Below, in pieces: positions 50,437 through 58,885 of a stretch of 64,000 nucleotides of DNA. Made by a program: the position numbers and the translations under genes. The first letter of the stretch is position 1; every line of letters begins with the position of its first letter. The stretch covers positions 1,674,001-1,738,000 of the forward strand of contig NZ_JAAKXW010000001.1 in the NCBI RefSeq assembly GCF_011752045.1, in the 5' to 3' direction. The notes under the pieces were generated by a model that worked only from the letters and a program-made list of their open reading frames with translations, made no database searches and was not told the origin of the DNA. Source of the DNA: Microbacterium hydrocarbonoxydans. GTDB lineage: Bacteria > Actinomycetota > Actinomycetes > Actinomycetales > Microbacteriaceae.

Positions 50437-51041
50437 CCACCTCCACGACCAGCCGGCTCCTCAGCGGCCCGGCCGGCGCCGTCGTCCACACGATCCGCTC
50501 CTCCGCGCTGGGGCGCATCGACTTCGAGGTCCTCGATCCGGTCGCCGAGCTCGATCTCCTGCACACGTGGGTGACCCGGCCCACCTCCCGGTTCTGGGGC
50601 CTCGGCGCCCTCACCCACGAGGAGCTGCGCGACCTCTACCTCCACGTCGACTCGCTGCCCAGTCATCACGCCTTCCTCGTGCGACGCGACGGACTCCCGA
50701 TCGTCCTGCTGCAGACCTACGAGCCGGAGAGCGACCCGGTCGGCGAGGTCTACGACGCGCGCCCAGGGGATGCCGGCGTCCACCTGCTGATCGGCGACCG
50801 CGGTGCGCCCGTGCCGGGGTTCTCGACCCACGTGGCCGACCTCGTCGCCGGGTTCGTGTTCGCACACCCCGCCGTCGACCGGCTCGTCATCGAACCCGAC
50901 GTCGGCAACGAGAGGGCGGTCGCCCGCGCCGTGAAGAGCGGCTTCGAGCTCGGCCCGCGCGTGCAGCTGCCGGACAAGACCGGTCAGCTCGCCTTTCTCA
51001 CCCGCGAGCGGTGGGAGCGGATGCAGACGGAGCGCGGCTGA
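50433..51041 (+). CDS. Second GNAT acyltransferase of the siderophore operon
   Basis: The 202-residue protein resembles the operon's other acyltransferase in WVTRPTSRFWGLGALT, LPIVLLQTYEPESDPVGEVYDARPGDAGVHLLIGDRG and LVIEPDVGNERAVARAVKSGFE, so both are IucB/RhbD-like. A second acyl donor specificity would allow mixed hydroxamates. Its ATG overlaps the acylase stop by 4 nt. It converges on the GyrI-like gene with only 4 bp between stops. It would be the desH counterpart if that naming applies. Confidence 0.82.
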   Translation: MTTSTTSRLLSGPAGAVVHTIRSSALGRIDFEVLDPVAELDLLHTWVTRPTSRFWGLGALTHEELRDLYLHVDSLPSHHAFLVRRDGLPIVLLQTYEPESDPVGEVYDARPGDAGVHLLIGDRGAPVPGFSTHVADLVAGFVFAHPAVDRLVIEPDVGNERAVARAVKSGFELGPRVQLPDKTGQLAFLTRERWERMQTERG

Positions 51042-51045
51042 GCGG

Positions 51046-51666
51046 TCAGTCCGCCGGCGCGACCGGCTGACGGAGGATCGTCCGGAGCTTCGACGCCTCG
51101 GTGCGGCGGAGGTCGCTGAGGTAGATCTCGTGGTGGCGGCCGGTCATGACGAGGCCGTGCTCGGGGATGAACCGGTCGTGGAGATCGGCGAGCACCGGCC
51201 CCTCGTCGTCGAAGGAGCCGACGTGCAGGGTCTGCACGCTGGTGCCCTCGGCGAGCGTCTCGAGGCGCACCGCCGGCACGGCCGGAGACGGGTCCTTCCT
51301 GCGCTGCAGCGCGGTGACGGCATCCGCGAACATCTCCGGCGTGATGTGGTCGGGCACCATGACCATCAGCGTCCACAGCCACGACGACTTGTCGCGCCGG
51401 GAGGTGAACGCCGCCATGTCGGGGGCATGCCAGAGGCCCTCGAGCGGCATCACGACGGTGTCGATGCCGAGCTCCCTCCGGCTCGCGAACTTGAGGGCGT
51501 AGGCGATCGGCATGAGCGCGGTGACCGCCTCCGTGAAGGCCGACGACGTGTTCGGGTCCCCCGCACCGTCGATCATGAGGTACTGCATCGGCGGCACCTC
51601 GACGATTCGGATGACGCCCTGCTTCGCCTGGTACGCGTCGAGGGTCTTCTTGAGATCGATCGCCAT
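51046..51666 (-). CDS. GyrI-like small-molecule-binding domain protein
   Basis: The 206-residue protein has the duplicated beta-alpha-beta-beta layout of the GyrI/SHS2-type fold: PPMQYLMIDGAGDPNTSSAFTEAVTALMPIAYALKF in the first half and SVQTLHVGSFDDEGPVLADLHDRFIPEHGLVMTGRHHEIYLSD in the second. No DNA-binding domain is fused. Such proteins bind hydrophobic cations or hydrolyse cyclopropanoids; the ligand here is unknown. The start at 51666 follows GGCAGGGGC. Confidence 0.82.
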   Translation of the reverse strand: MAIDLKKTLDAYQAKQGVIRIVEVPPMQYLMIDGAGDPNTSSAFTEAVTALMPIAYALKFASRRELGIDTVVMPLEGLWHAPDMAAFTSRRDKSSWLWTLMVMVPDHITPEMFADAVTALQRRKDPSPAVPAVRLETLAEGTSVQTLHVGSFDDEGPVLADLHDRFIPEHGLVMTGRHHEIYLSDLRRTEASKLRTILRQPVAPAD

Positions 51667-51711
51667 GCCGCCCCTGCCTTCGTCGGCCGAGTCTCGCACG
51701 GACCTCCGACC

Positions 51712-52674
51712 TCAGGCCAGCGCGAGCCGGTCCCCGGCCTCGACGACCTCGTGCAGCTCGGCGCGCACCCGCGGCGTGTTCATGCCGCGGTGCAGCACGA
51801 GCATCAGGCGCCCGTCGAAGGTCTCGAACAGCATCCCGTGCCCGGCGTTCCCGTCGACGAGCACGTCGAGCTGCTCCCAGGGGCCCTGGATGCGTCCGCT
51901 GCGGGAGACCGCCATCGTCTCGACGTAGTCCGATCCGCCGTCCGGCAGCGGCTGGTACGTGGCCCAGATCATGAGCAGGTCCCCGCTCGAGAGCCGGCGC
52001 AGCTGCGGCCCGTCGGTGACGTACGGCATCCGGGTCCGCGCGCTCGGCGGCAGCTGCGACAGCAGCCGCGCCTCCGACCCGCGGAACAGCAGGATCGGAT
52101 CGCCGGATGCCGCCGTGAGGTCGTCCGTCAGCGGCACGGCCTCGATCGTGCCGTCGAAGATCTGCACCCACTCGTGCGCATAGACCATCCAGGGGCGACC
52201 GTCGTCGTCCACGAAGAGGGTGCCGTCGAGCGTCATGAAGTCCGCCGGGGCGACGGGACCGTCGGTGCGCAGCAGCGCGAACGGCCCGGCGGGGTGGTCG
52301 GCCACCGCGATCGCCGTGCCGCGGGACGTCGGAACGATCTCGTGACCGGTGCCATCGGAGACTCCGCGGAACCGCGCGCCCCCGGGAACGTCGAGTCGGC
52401 GCGCGGAGTCGTGCAGCGTCGTGAACAGGTAGAACCGGCCGCGGTGCTCGTGCACCTCGGGCGCCCACGGCGCCTCCTCCGGCGACGCCCACGACCCGGT
52501 CGGCACGCGGAACACCTCGATCGGCTCGTCCGACCACGATTCGAGGTCCGTACTCCGGTAGGCGAGCACGACGGGCTCATCGCGGGCCGCGGTGTAGAGG
52601 TAGTAGGTCTGCTCCGGCTCGAACGGCAGGATGTACGGGTCATGCGCCCAGAACTCGTCGAGGCCCCGGGTCAC
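51712..52674 (-). CDS. Glycoside hydrolase family 43 protein
   Basis: The 320-residue five-bladed beta-propeller enzyme has the catalytic base Asp in FWAHDPYILPF, the pKa-modulating Asp in TLDGTLFVDDDGRPWMVYAHEW and FRGSEARLLSQLPPSARTRMPYVTDGPQL near the usual general acid. There the canonical EGP is replaced by DGP, a variant found in some GH43-like proteins. No signal peptide is seen, so it acts on imported oligosaccharides. The GTG start overlaps the LacI stop by 4 nt. Arabinan or arabinoxylan breakdown is likely beside GH51. Confidence 0.85.
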   Translation of the reverse strand: MTRGLDEFWAHDPYILPFEPEQTYYLYTAARDEPVVLAYRSTDLESWSDEPIEVFRVPTGSWASPEEAPWAPEVHEHRGRFYLFTTLHDSARRLDVPGGARFRGVSDGTGHEIVPTSRGTAIAVADHPAGPFALLRTDGPVAPADFMTLDGTLFVDDDGRPWMVYAHEWVQIFDGTIEAVPLTDDLTAASGDPILLFRGSEARLLSQLPPSARTRMPYVTDGPQLRRLSSGDLLMIWATYQPLPDGGSDYVETMAVSRSGRIQGPWEQLDVLVDGNAGHGMLFETFDGRLMLVLHRGMNTPRVRAELHEVVEAGDRLALA

Positions 52675-53693
52675 GAGTGTGCCGCTCCGTTCGTCGATTC
52701 CCGCGCGACCAGACGCGGGGCGCTGATGTGCTCGCGGTAGTCGCCGGCGGACCGCTCGCCCGCGATGCGCGACAGCAGCATCGACAGGGCGGCGTCCACC
52801 ATGCCGCGGTGGTCGGGCGCGAGCGAGGTCACCGCGGGAATGGTGTACTCCGCGAGGGGCACGTCATCGAAGCCCGCGACGAGCACGTCGTCCGGCACCC
52901 GGATGCCGCGGTCGCGCAGTCCGCGGATCGCGCCGATCGCCAGCACGTCGGTCGCGCAGAACAGGCCGTCGAAGCGGATGCCGGTGTCCAGCAGCCGCGC
53001 GACCGCCTCCCGTCCGCCCGGCATCGAGTACTCGCACTCGATCATGAGCCGCTCGTCGACCGTCACTCCGGCCTCGGCCGCCGCCTCCACGAAGCCGGCG
53101 GCGCGCAGATTGCCCGCCCAGTCCGGACGTTCCGGGTCGTACCGGCCGCCGATCATCGCGAGCGAGGTCGCGCCCTCGGCCAGGAGATGCCGGGCGACGA
53201 TCGCCCCGCCCTCCTCGTTCGGCATCACGACGTGATCGACCTTCTCGTCGTACGACCGCTCGCCGAGCACGACGACAGGCAGCTCGCCGCGGAAGAGCGC
53301 GGCATCCGCCCCGGAGAGGTTCACGGCGCTGATGATGAGCCCGTCGTAGCTGCGCAGCCGCGAGTGCCGCAGCGCGCCGAGCTCGCGCTCGCGGTCGGCG
53401 CCGGTGTGCTCGATCACGACCTCGTAGCCGTCGGCAGCCGCCCGTTCGATGATGAGCTCCGACAGCAGGCCGAAATAAGGCCGGTCGATGTCGGGGATGG
53501 CGAGCCCGATCACGCCGGTGCGGCCCTGGCGGAGGTTCCGCGCGGCGGCGTTGACCGCGTAGCCGAGGTCGTCGATCGCCGTGAGCACCCGGTCGCGGGT
53601 CGCGTCGCGCACGTGCGGACGTCCGTTGATGACGTTCGACACGGTCATCACCGAGACGCCCGCCTGTCGTGCGACGTCCTGCATGGTCACCAT
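52671..53693 (-). CDS. LacI-family transcriptional regulator
   Basis: The 340-residue repressor starts MVTMQDVARQAGVSVMTVSNVINGRPHVRDATRDRVLTAIDDLGYAVNAAARNLRQGRTGVIG, a complete LacI HTH plus hinge. A periplasmic-binding-like sensor with FDGLFCATDVLAIGAIRGL and DDVLVAGFDDVPLAEY follows. An ATG at 53684 is an alternative start. It lies 23 nt after the GH51 gene and overlaps GH43. It likely represses the group through the TAACGTTA site before GH51 and responds to an arabinose-containing sugar. Confidence 0.94.
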   Translation of the reverse strand: MVTMQDVARQAGVSVMTVSNVINGRPHVRDATRDRVLTAIDDLGYAVNAAARNLRQGRTGVIGLAIPDIDRPYFGLLSELIIERAAADGYEVVIEHTGADRERELGALRHSRLRSYDGLIISAVNLSGADAALFRGELPVVVLGERSYDEKVDHVVMPNEEGGAIVARHLLAEGATSLAMIGGRYDPERPDWAGNLRAAGFVEAAAEAGVTVDERLMIECEYSMPGGREAVARLLDTGIRFDGLFCATDVLAIGAIRGLRDRGIRVPDDVLVAGFDDVPLAEYTIPAVTSLAPDHRGMVDAALSMLLSRIAGERSAGDYREHISAPRLVARESTNGAAHS

Positions 53694-53716
53694 CGGCGCG
53701 ACCCCTTCCCGTGCGG

Positions 53717-55162
53717 CTACGCCTCCGCGACGTCGGCCCGCACCGTGACGATACTGCACGGCGGGAGGGTGAGCGTGAGGCGCGACCCGGTGACCGCGAC
53801 CTCCTCGAACGGGACGAGCCCGACCGCGCCCGGCGCCTCGAACGTGTTGTGCGCCGTCGAGGCGCCGGCGAGGATCTCGCCGCGCCGCAGCGCCCCGATC
53901 GCCCCCGGCAGCTCGACCTCGATCACGGCTTCGCGGTCGAGGGCGTAGTTGACCGCGCTCACCGTCACCGCGCCGTCCTTGTGCGAGACCGTCACGTCGG
54001 TGTGCGGGGGCAGCGCGCCGGTGACGGGCAGCAGCGTGGCGTCGTGGTGGTCGGTGTACAGCGCGAAGGCGAAGTAGGTCGGCGTCTTGATCAGGCGGGG
54101 CCCGTCGGTGAGCAGCATCGCCTGCAGGACGTTCACCATCTGCGCGATGTTCGTCATCCGCACGCGCGCGGCGTGGCGGTGGAACACGTGGAAGTTGAGG
54201 GCCGCGACGACGGCATCCCGCATCGTGTTCTGCTGGTACAGGAATCCGGGGTTCGTCCCCTGCTCGACGTCGTACCAGGTGCCCCACTCGTCGACGTAAA
54301 GGCCGACGCGCTTCGACGGGTCGTAGCGGTCCATGATCTGCCCGTGCCGGGTGAGCAGCGTGTCCATGAAAAGCGTGCGCCGGATGGTCTCGTACCAGGC
54401 GGCGTCGTCGAAGTCGAGGGCGGCGCCCTTCACGTCCCAGTTCCCGGTGGGCAGCGTGTAGTAGTGCAGGCTCAGCGCGTCCATGTGGTCGGTCGCCCGG
54501 GCCATCAGCACGTCGGTCCACTCGTAGTCGTCGGCGTTCGCGCCGCAGGCGACCTTGGTGATCCGGTTGTCGCCGTACTCGCGCACGTAGGTCTGATACT
54601 GCCGGTACAGGTTGGCGTAGTGCAGCGGCATCATGTTGCCGCCGCATCCCCAGCTCTCGTTGCCGACGCCGAAGAACTGCACCTTCCACGGCTGCTCGCG
54701 GCCGTGGCGCTTGCGCAGCTCGGCCATCGGCGTGCGGCTGTCGAGCGTCATGTACTCGATCCAGTCCTGCATCTCGGCGACGGTGCCGCTGCCGACGTTG
54801 CCGTTGATGTACGCCTCGGCATCGAGCTGGTTCAGCAGCTCGAAGAACTCGTGGGTGCCGAACTCGTTGGGGTCGACGACGCCGCCCCAGTGGGTGTTCA
54901 CCATCGCGCCGCGCTCGGGGCCCACGCCCTGCAGCCAGTGGTACTCGTCGGCGAAGCATCCGCCCGGCCAGCGGACCACCGGCACCTTGATCTCGCGCAG
55001 GGCCTGGATCGCGTCGGTGCGGAGGCCGTTGCGGTGGGGGATGCCGGAGGACTCCCCGACCCAGAGGCCCTCGTAGATGCCCCGGCCCAGGTGCTCGGCG
55101 AACTGGCCGTAGATGCGGCGGTCGAGGAGAGGGGCGGATGCCGAATGAGCAGCGGTGATCAT
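53717..55162 (-). CDS. abfA: Alpha-L-arabinofuranosidase, GH51
   Basis: The 481-residue GH51 enzyme removes terminal arabinofuranose from arabinans and arabinoxylans. The acid/base Glu is in [13 protein letters not shown] and the nucleophile Glu in [25 protein letters not shown] and [18 protein letters not shown] are typical N-terminal motifs. The C-terminal beta-sandwich ends at [14 protein letters not shown]. It is cytosolic (no signal). The ATG at 55162 has no ribosome site. TAACGT ends 7 nt upstream, suggesting a leaderless transcript, and overlaps the putative LacI operator. Confidence 0.96.
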   Translation of the reverse strand: MITAAHSASAPLLDRRIYGQFAEHLGRGIYEGLWVGESSGIPHRNGLRTDAIQALREIKVPVVRWPGGCFADEYHWLQGVGPERGAMVNTHWGGVVDPNEFGTHEFFELLNQLDAEAYINGNVGSGTVAEMQDWIEYMTLDSRTPMAELRKRHGREQPWKVQFFGVGNESWGCGGNMMPLHYANLYRQYQTYVREYGDNRITKVACGANADDYEWTDVLMARATDHMDALSLHYYTLPTGNWDVKGAALDFDDAAWYETIRRTLFMDTLLTRHGQIMDRYDPSKRVGLYVDEWGTWYDVEQGTNPGFLYQQNTMRDAVVAALNFHVFHRHAARVRMTNIAQMVNVLQAMLLTDGPRLIKTPTYFAFALYTDHHDATLLPVTGALPPHTDVTVSHKDGAVTVSAVNYALDREAVIEVELPGAIGALRRGEILAGASTAHNTFEAPGAVGLVPFEEVAVTGSRLTLTLPPCSIVTVRADVAEA

Positions 55163-55165
55163 GTC

Positions 55166-55177
55166 TTTAACGTTACA
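55166..55177 (-). promoter_or_regulatory. Putative LacI-family operator before the GH51 gene
   Basis: TTTAACGTTACA contains the 8-bp palindrome TAACGTTA (55168-55175) with the central CG usual for LacI-family operators. It overlaps the predicted -10, 6 nt from the start codon, so binding would block initiation. The LacI gene is two genes down in the same operon. Confidence 0.6.
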
Positions 55178-55235
55178 AACAAGAACGCCGCCCTCGCAAG
55201 GGATTTCACCCTCTCGACCTCGATCATTTTCTCTT

Positions 55236-55255
55236 ACCCTTGAAATAACCCTTGA
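55236..55255 (+). promoter_or_regulatory. Direct repeats ACCCTTGA in the GH5 upstream region
   Basis: ACCCTTGA occurs at 55236-55243 and 55248-55255 in a relatively AT-rich stretch about 90-110 nt upstream of the GH5 start. It could be an activator site or part of the promoter; nothing more can be said. Confidence 0.3.
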
Positions 55256-55345
55256 TATCTTGACGATCGCGTGCGACGCTGGCGCATGCCGATACCCCCG
55301 TCGGCACCGCGCAGAGACGCGCATCACCCGACCGAACGGATCCCG

Positions 55346-56770
55346 ATGAAGAGACAGCTCGGAGCCGCCATCGCGGCCGCCGCCCTCCTGGCGGGCCTCG
55401 CCCCGCTCCCCGCGATCGCCGCCGACAGCCCCGCGAGCACCGGTCGCGGAGGACCCTCGACCACGAGCGAGTTCCGCGGCGTGAACTGGGCAGACCCCCG
55501 CGACAACTACGCGGACGACGAGGTCGTCCCCTCCGGCCTCAGCGTCGCCGACGACTACGAGACCACCTACGACAAGTCGGCCGCGATCATCAGCGGCTTC
55601 AAGCACGAGGTGCGCGCGAACACCGTGCGGCTCCCGATCAACCCCTCCAGCGTGGGCACCGGCTGGTGGGAGTCGTATCAGGCGGCGATCGACGCCTCCG
55701 TCGACGGCGGGTTCAAGGTCATCCTCAGCTACTGGGAGGCGGATGACGCGAAGGACGGCCGCGCCGACGATCCGGCAGCCTTCGACGCCATGTGGGACAC
55801 GGTCGTCGCCGAGTACGGCAAGAACCCGCGCGTGTACTTCGAGCCGATGAACGAGCCGTTCGGCTACTCCCTCGACGAGTGGGTGTCGCTGGCCTCCGGC
55901 TGGCTCGACGACCACGACGACGTGCCGCGCAAGCGCGTGATCGTCTCGGGCACCGGGTACAACGACGACGTGACCGGGGTCGGCGCCGCCGAGGAGCTGG
56001 ATGGCACGCTGCTCTCGCTGCACTTCTACGGCTTCTGGGCGAGCCACACCACCGAGGCGGAGTGGAAGGCCAACCTCCTCCCCCGCATCGGCGAGTACGG
56101 CTGGCGCACGCTCGTCTCCGAGGCCGGCTCCCCGATGACCACCGGCCTGAACTACGGCAACCACGAAGGCGACGTGTCGACGGCCTACCTCGGTGCGCTC
56201 ACCGAGGTCACCCGAGACAAGGGGATGGGAGTCGTGTACTGGCCGGGCCTGCGCACCGGCGACTCGTACACGCTCACCGAGCAGACCACCGAGGGCACGC
56301 TCGAGGTGACGAACGAGTCGGGCCTCGCACAGCTGCAGTGGGGCTGGGGCCTCCTGAAGACGGAGCAGCTCAACGACCTGCCGCCGGCGCCTCCGGGCGA
56401 GCCGCTGAAGAGCGTCGCGCACGGCGTCTGCATCGACATCCCTGGCGGGTCCACCGCCCCGGGCACGCAGCTGGGACTGTGGTGGTGCAACGGCGGCGGG
56501 AACCAGTCGTTCCACGCGACGGATGCCGGCGAGCTCTCGGTCTACGGCGACATGTGCGTCGAGCCGGTCGGCGGTGCGGTCGCAGGAAGCGCGCTGGCGA
56601 TCGCGGACTGCACCGGTGACGTCGCACAGCAGTGGACGCTGAACGCCGACCTCACCATCAGCAGCGGCGCCGACTCCGCCCTCTGCCTGGCGACCCCGGC
56701 CGATTCCTGGGGACTGTCGCTCGCCGCGTGCGACCCGGCCGCCGCGACCCAGCAGTGGACCCGAGGCTGA
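55346..56770 (+). CDS. Secreted GH5-type glycoside hydrolase with ricin-B lectin domain
   Basis: The 474-residue protein has a Sec signal peptide (cleavage probably after LPAIAA, about residue 26). A GH5-like barrel (about 40-350) follows, with acid/base Glu in [10 protein letters not shown] and nucleophile Glu in [13 protein letters not shown]13/ricin-B domain (about 365-474) has [21 protein letters not shown] and QQWTRG repeats. Six cysteines in the lectin could form disulfides. The likely substrate is an extracellular beta-glycan; neighbouring GH51 and GH43 enzymes would process released side chains. The ATG lacks a strong ribosome site. Confidence 0.88.
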   Translation: MKRQLGAAIAAAALLAGLAPLPAIAADSPASTGRGGPSTTSEFRGVNWADPRDNYADDEVVPSGLSVADDYETTYDKSAAIISGFKHEVRANTVRLPINPSSVGTGWWESYQAAIDASVDGGFKVILSYWEADDAKDGRADDPAAFDAMWDTVVAEYGKNPRVYFEPMNEPFGYSLDEWVSLASGWLDDHDDVPRKRVIVSGTGYNDDVTGVGAAEELDGTLLSLHFYGFWASHTTEAEWKANLLPRIGEYGWRTLVSEAGSPMTTGLNYGNHEGDVSTAYLGALTEVTRDKGMGVVYWPGLRTGDSYTLTEQTTEGTLEVTNESGLAQLQWGWGLLKTEQLNDLPPAPPGEPLKSVAHGVCIDIPGGSTAPGTQLGLWWCNGGGNQSFHATDAGELSVYGDMCVEPVGGAVAGSALAIADCTGDVAQQWTLNADLTISSGADSALCLATPADSWGLSLAACDPAAATQQWTRG

Positions 56771-56777
56771 CCCGCCC

Positions 56778-56837
56778 CGGTCGTTGAGCGAGCGGCCCGG
56801 TCATTGAGCAAGCGGCCCGGTCATTGAGCAAGCGGCC
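56778..56837 (+). repeat. Three tandem 20-bp repeats
   Basis: The unit CGGTCRTTGAGCRAGCGGCC occurs three times head to tail (56778-56797, 56798-56817, 56818-56837). It equals the outer end of the large palindrome that follows directly. Copies 2 and 3 are identical and copy 1 differs at two positions. Confidence 0.95.
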
Positions 56838-56950
56838 CGGTCGTTGAGCGAGCGAAGCGAGACGAAACGCCCCTTCACGGACACGACATCAGTCGCGGCA
56901 TCGAAGGGGCGTTTCGTCTCGGTCGCTGGCGCTCCCTCGCTCAACGACCG
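56838..56950. repeat. Large intergenic palindrome, copy 1
   Basis: The left arm begins CGGTCGTTGAGCGAG and ends GAGACGAAACGCCCCTTC. After a 26-nt centre the right arm repeats both blocks in complement, with a 9-nt insertion between them (48 nt against 39). The structure is nearly identical to copy 2 at 57003. I recall similar CGTTGAGCGAGCG...GAGACGAAACG elements as frequent in Microbacteriaceae genomes. Confidence 0.95.
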
Positions 56951-57002
56951 AGGAGGCCACCACCACCCGGTCGAAACACCCGAGGAGGCGAACACCACTA
57001 CC

Positions 57003-57112
57003 CGGTCGTTGAGCGAGCGAAGCGAGACGAAACGCCCCTTCACGGACACGACATCAGTCGCGGCACGGAAGGGGCGTTTCGTCTCGGTCGCTGGCGCTCC
57101 CTCGCTCAACGA
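57003..57112. repeat. Large intergenic palindrome, copy 2
   Basis: It repeats copy 1 almost base for base. The main differences are in the centre (GGCACGGAAGG against GGCATCGAAGG) and at the right end. Its right end contains the stop codon of the GIY-YIG pseudogene on the minus strand. The 52 bp between copies 1 and 2 hold no gene. Confidence 0.95.
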
Positions 57113-57402
57113 GCGGATGCCGTCTTGCGGGTCCGCGCGCTCCAGCCGATGACCGCATCCATCCCGCCTTCGATGAAGGCCATCCGCTTCGCGTGACTCC
57201 AGCCCTGGATTCGCTTCTCCCAGGCGAACGCCTCATCTATGCGATCGAACGCCTCGCTCCAGATGAGCTCGACCGGCAGCCGGCGCTTCGTGTACGCACT
57301 GCCCATCCCGGCGTCATGCTGCTCGAGACGCTATGCGAGATGGCGCGTGCTCCCGACGTACAGCGTGCCGTCCGCGCAGCGGAGGATCTAGACGCATCCC
57401 AT
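57106..57402 (-). pseudogene. GIY-YIG nuclease gene broken by two amber codons
   Basis: Read from ATG at 57402, the frame gives MGCV*ILRCADGTLYVGSTRHLA*RLEQHDAG, then GMGSAYTKRRLPVELIWSEAF and FAWEKRIQGWSHAKRMAFIEGG. This is a full-length GIY-YIG/UPF0213-type small nuclease. The first TAG (57388-57390) replaces the Tyr of the family's YILRC and the second (57331-57333) interrupts the helix after GSTR. A 66-codon frame from 57306 remains open but lacks the GIY-YIG core. The gene is bracketed by right-arm copies of the palindromic repeat. Confidence 0.85.
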
Positions 57403-57437
57403 GCACGCGGACGGAACCAGCCGCATCCGACACCGGA

Positions 57438-57499
57438 GTCAGTCGCGGCACGGAAGGGGCGTTCCGTCTCGGTCGCTCCGCTCCCTCGCTCAACGACCG
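57438..57499. repeat. Partial copy of the large palindrome (right arm only)
   Basis: The segment from GTCAGTCGCGGCACGGAAGG to CTCGCTCAACGACCG matches the centre and right arm of copies 1 and 2, with one substitution in GTTTCGTC (GTTCCGTC) and a small deletion. No left arm is present. It begins 36 bp upstream of the GIY-YIG start. Confidence 0.9.
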
Positions 57500-57560
57500 C
57501 GGAGAGGAGACTCCGCTCCCGTCAGGGAGCAGCGCCGAGGGGGCGAACAGCGCGCGAGGG

Positions 57561-58793
57561 TCAGAGGGCGACCGGGATGTGCGTGGTGAGCAGGCCCACG
57601 TCGACGAGGAACCGCTCCAGCGCGATGAGGGCGACGCCCGTGGCGACCGGGTTCGCCGAGACCGTCGACACGACGAGTTCGACGTCCCCGCCGGCGTGCC
57701 CGGGTGACTGCTCCCGCAGATGCCTCCGGGTCGGCTCGAGCAGGTGCGAGCCGAGGCTCCAGGTGGTCCAGCCGGTGAGGGTGACCACCTCGGGGTTGAC
57801 GATCGCGACGAGATCGGCGAGCGCCGATCCCAGGTAGTAGGCGGTGCGGTCGAGCGTCTCGGTCACGGCCGGGTCGTGCAGCTCGGCGTTCGCCGCCTCG
57901 GCGAGCGCGGCGATGAAGTCGGCCTGCAGCGCGACGTCGGCGAGCGGATGCTCCGGCGCGATCTCGCGCAGGGTCTGCTGGATGCCGGGAGCGCCGATGT
58001 ACGCCTCGACGCAGCCGTTGCGCCCGCAGCGGCAGCGGCGCCCGTCGAGCACGAGCAGCGAGTGCCCCCACTCCCCCGCCGAGTTCGTCGCCCCACGGAG
58101 GATGCGACCCTCGAGCACGATGCCGGCGCCGACGCCGGTGCCGAGGTTGACGGTGGCGAGGCTGGCGGCCGAGCGGCCTCGCCCGAGCCAGAGCTCGGCG
58201 GCGACCATGGCCTTCAGCGGGTTCTCGATGACGAGCGGCAGCCCCACCCGCGCGCGCAGCTGCTCCAGCTCGACCGAGTGCCAGGTCCAGTTCGGCACCA
58301 GCACCGAGACGCCGGAGGGCTCCTGCACGAGGGCGGGGAGGGCGACGCCGACGCCGAGGACCGCGTCGCGCGAGACGCTCTCCTGAGCGAGCATCCGGTC
58401 CAGCGCCCCGCCGATCTCCTCGACGACGGAGGCCGGATCGAGCATGTGCTCGTCGCGCTCGGACACCGTGGTGGCGAGCTGGTTGAGCGCGGTGTCGAAG
58501 AGCACGGTCCGCACGTAGGTCTCGGCGACGTCGATGCCGACGACGCGGCCGCGCTCCCCGTTCATGCCGATGAGTGCGGTCGGCCGGCCGATGCCGCCGG
58601 CGGCGCCGCGCGTCTCGGCGATGATGCCCTCGTCGATGAGCTCGCCGACGACGGTCGCGACGGTGGCCGGACTCAGACCGGTGGACTGTGCGACGCCGTT
58701 GCGAGTGGTCTCCCCTGCCGAGAGGACCGCGTGCAGCACCTCCACACGGGAATCACTGCGGATGTCGCGCGATGTCCGCCTCGGCACAGCCAT
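57561..58793 (-). CDS. ROK-family transcriptional regulator
   Basis: The 410-residue protein has an N-terminal winged helix (about residues 15-70, ETTRNGVAQSTGLSPATVATVVGELIDEGII) and a ROK sugar-kinase-like domain with the zinc motif CRCGRNGCVEAYIG. The ATP-site DxGxT is replaced by GIDVAETYVRT, so it is a regulator (NagC/XylR type) and not a kinase. ATG at 58793 is 9 nt after GGGAG; a GTG at 58799 is possible. It lies 92 nt downstream of the GH2 gene in the same direction and probably controls the GH2-transport operon. Confidence 0.92.
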   Translation of the reverse strand: MAVPRRTSRDIRSDSRVEVLHAVLSAGETTRNGVAQSTGLSPATVATVVGELIDEGIIAETRGAAGGIGRPTALIGMNGERGRVVGIDVAETYVRTVLFDTALNQLATTVSERDEHMLDPASVVEEIGGALDRMLAQESVSRDAVLGVGVALPALVQEPSGVSVLVPNWTWHSVELEQLRARVGLPLVIENPLKAMVAAELWLGRGRSAASLATVNLGTGVGAGIVLEGRILRGATNSAGEWGHSLLVLDGRRCRCGRNGCVEAYIGAPGIQQTLREIAPEHPLADVALQADFIAALAEAANAELHDPAVTETLDRTAYYLGSALADLVAIVNPEVVTLTGWTTWSLGSHLLEPTRRHLREQSPGHAGGDVELVVSTVSANPVATGVALIALERFLVDVGLLTTHIPVAL

Positions 58794-58885
58794 GTTCACT
58801 CACTCCCTCGGTTGACGCGCACCGCTCCCCGCGGCCGCGTGCCGCCTGTCCGGCGCGGTGCCCGCCGGCTGTCGCCAGTATCCCA

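Noticed and set aside
56778..57499. CRISPR array
   Set aside because: The repeats are palindromes or directly tandem 20-mers without regular unique spacers, and no cas gene is nearby.
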